Source: DYJK01 sp040755055 (GTDB taxonomy: Bacteria > Bacteroidota > Ignavibacteria > Ignavibacteriales > Melioribacteraceae). Taken from it: DNA of 64,000 nucleotides. Location: NCBI GenBank assembly GCA_040755055.1, contig JBFMBS010000021.1, positions 1-64,000 on the forward strand, given 5' to 3'. The notes under the pieces were generated by a model, which saw only the letters and a program-made list of their open reading frames with translations, was not told the DNA's origin and did no database searches. Positions 63,736 through 64,000 of the stretch are shown here, one piece after another. Position numbers and translations under genes: made by a program. The number at the start of each line of letters is the position of its first letter. The first letter of the stretch is position 1.

Positions 63736-64000
63736 TTATTGCTGCTGGATAATGGAGTAATTTTTTTTATCACGAAAGAATAATTCGATAATCATAAAAA
63801 ACATTACGGGTAAGTATTCTATTATCAGAACCGGCCAATAGTCCCTCCAAACCCCGTGCAGTATATAATTGTAAATCGTGACTGATGTTAGACTGCTAAG
63901 AGCAGCAAGCATAATACCGCTTTTGTAATTTGTTGTTGAGGCAAGCAAAACGATCCATCCGATATACCATGTGTGAACTACCGGCGAAAAAATAAAAAGT
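63736..64000 (-). CDS. Partial polytopic glycosyltransferase (C-terminal end)
   Basis: The reading frame is open to the right window edge, so the gene's 5' part is outside. The visible end reads LFIFSPVVHTWYIGWIVLLAS..., with the SPxxHxWY motif typical of DUF2029/GT-C-type polyprenol-phosphate mannosyltransferases, then two more membrane helices and a basic tail. The TTG at 63948 is not its start. Confidence 0.6.
   Translation of the reverse strand, partial: LFIFSPVVHTWYIGWIVLLASTTNYKSGIMLAALSSLTSVTIYNYILHGVWRDYWPVLIIEYLPVMFFMIIELFFRDKKNYSIIQQQ

Noticed and set aside
1..64000. CRISPR arrays, prophage or conjugative modules
   Set aside because: I found no regularly spaced direct repeats with unique spacers, no cas genes and no phage structural or transfer genes.

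Overview
The window reads as chromosomal DNA of an AT-rich, Gram-negative, anaerobic or facultative bacterium of the Bacteroidota/Chlorobi side of the tree. My best guess is Ignavibacteria (Ignavibacterium/Melioribacter-like). This rests on the style of the TonB, DUF6600, FHS-transporter, GH3/DUF4091 and Nuo proteins plus low G+C; I ran no database search, so the lineage is an inference.

Layout. (1) 126-3692, minus: a compact, translationally coupled three-gene cassette (beta-class DNA methyltransferase, PRTase-CE-like phosphoribosyltransferase, ORC/CDC6-like AAA ATPase) that looks like a defence or conflict system. (2) 4082-11286: asnS followed directly by the membrane arm of complex I (nuoJKLMN), without nuoA-I. 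(3) 11345-18680: housekeeping and envelope genes (NAD(P)HX repair, VanZ-like, TonB, orphan ABC ATPase, YdcF-like, NusB, MFS, M50-like protease). (4) 18750-19200: tRNA-Gly(CCC) and tRNA-Val(TAC), the latter preceded by two 93-bp tandem units carrying only a tRNA-Val 5' end. (5) 19399-30195: a very large multi-PAS histidine kinase, an exported protein with two TonB-C domains, a thioredoxin-like protein, a DUF6600-like protein behind a sigma-54-type promoter, a frameshifted M28 peptidase, L28, ferritin and MtgA. (6) 30200-30858: tRNA-Ser(CGA) flanked by two broken relics of itself, then tRNA-Ser(GGA). (7) 31168-40443: a carbohydrate-use locus (DUF4091, GH3, NagB-like, FHS sugar transporter, ROK kinase, GH15-like). 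(8) 40463-42670: a cysteine desulfurase-SelD fusion. (9) 42897-50233: small membrane protein, SDR epimerase fusion, Cache-HAMP kinase, a G+C-richer orphan gene with a coupled 43-residue membrane ORF, a decayed IS1595-type element and dispersed palindromic repeats. (10) 63121 down to 49820, all minus: a selenium/formate block.

The selenium/formate block is the most coherent story. Its order is membrane protein, fdhD, porin, fdhE, fdnG (one in-frame TGA = selenocysteine, with a stem-loop just behind it), fdnH, NrfD-type membrane subunit, membrane-anchored cytochrome c, tRNA-Sec(TCA), selA, selB and a receiver-only response regulator. With the SelD fusion about 8 kb away, the window holds the full set for making and inserting selenocysteine together with the only selenoprotein I could see. 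The right edge carries the 3' end of a probable polytopic glycosyltransferase.

The best candidates for little-described biology are the MTase/PRTase/ATPase cassette, the receiver protein translationally coupled to selB, the 470-residue orphan gene with its overlapping micro-membrane ORF, and the tRNA genes surrounded by broken copies of themselves.
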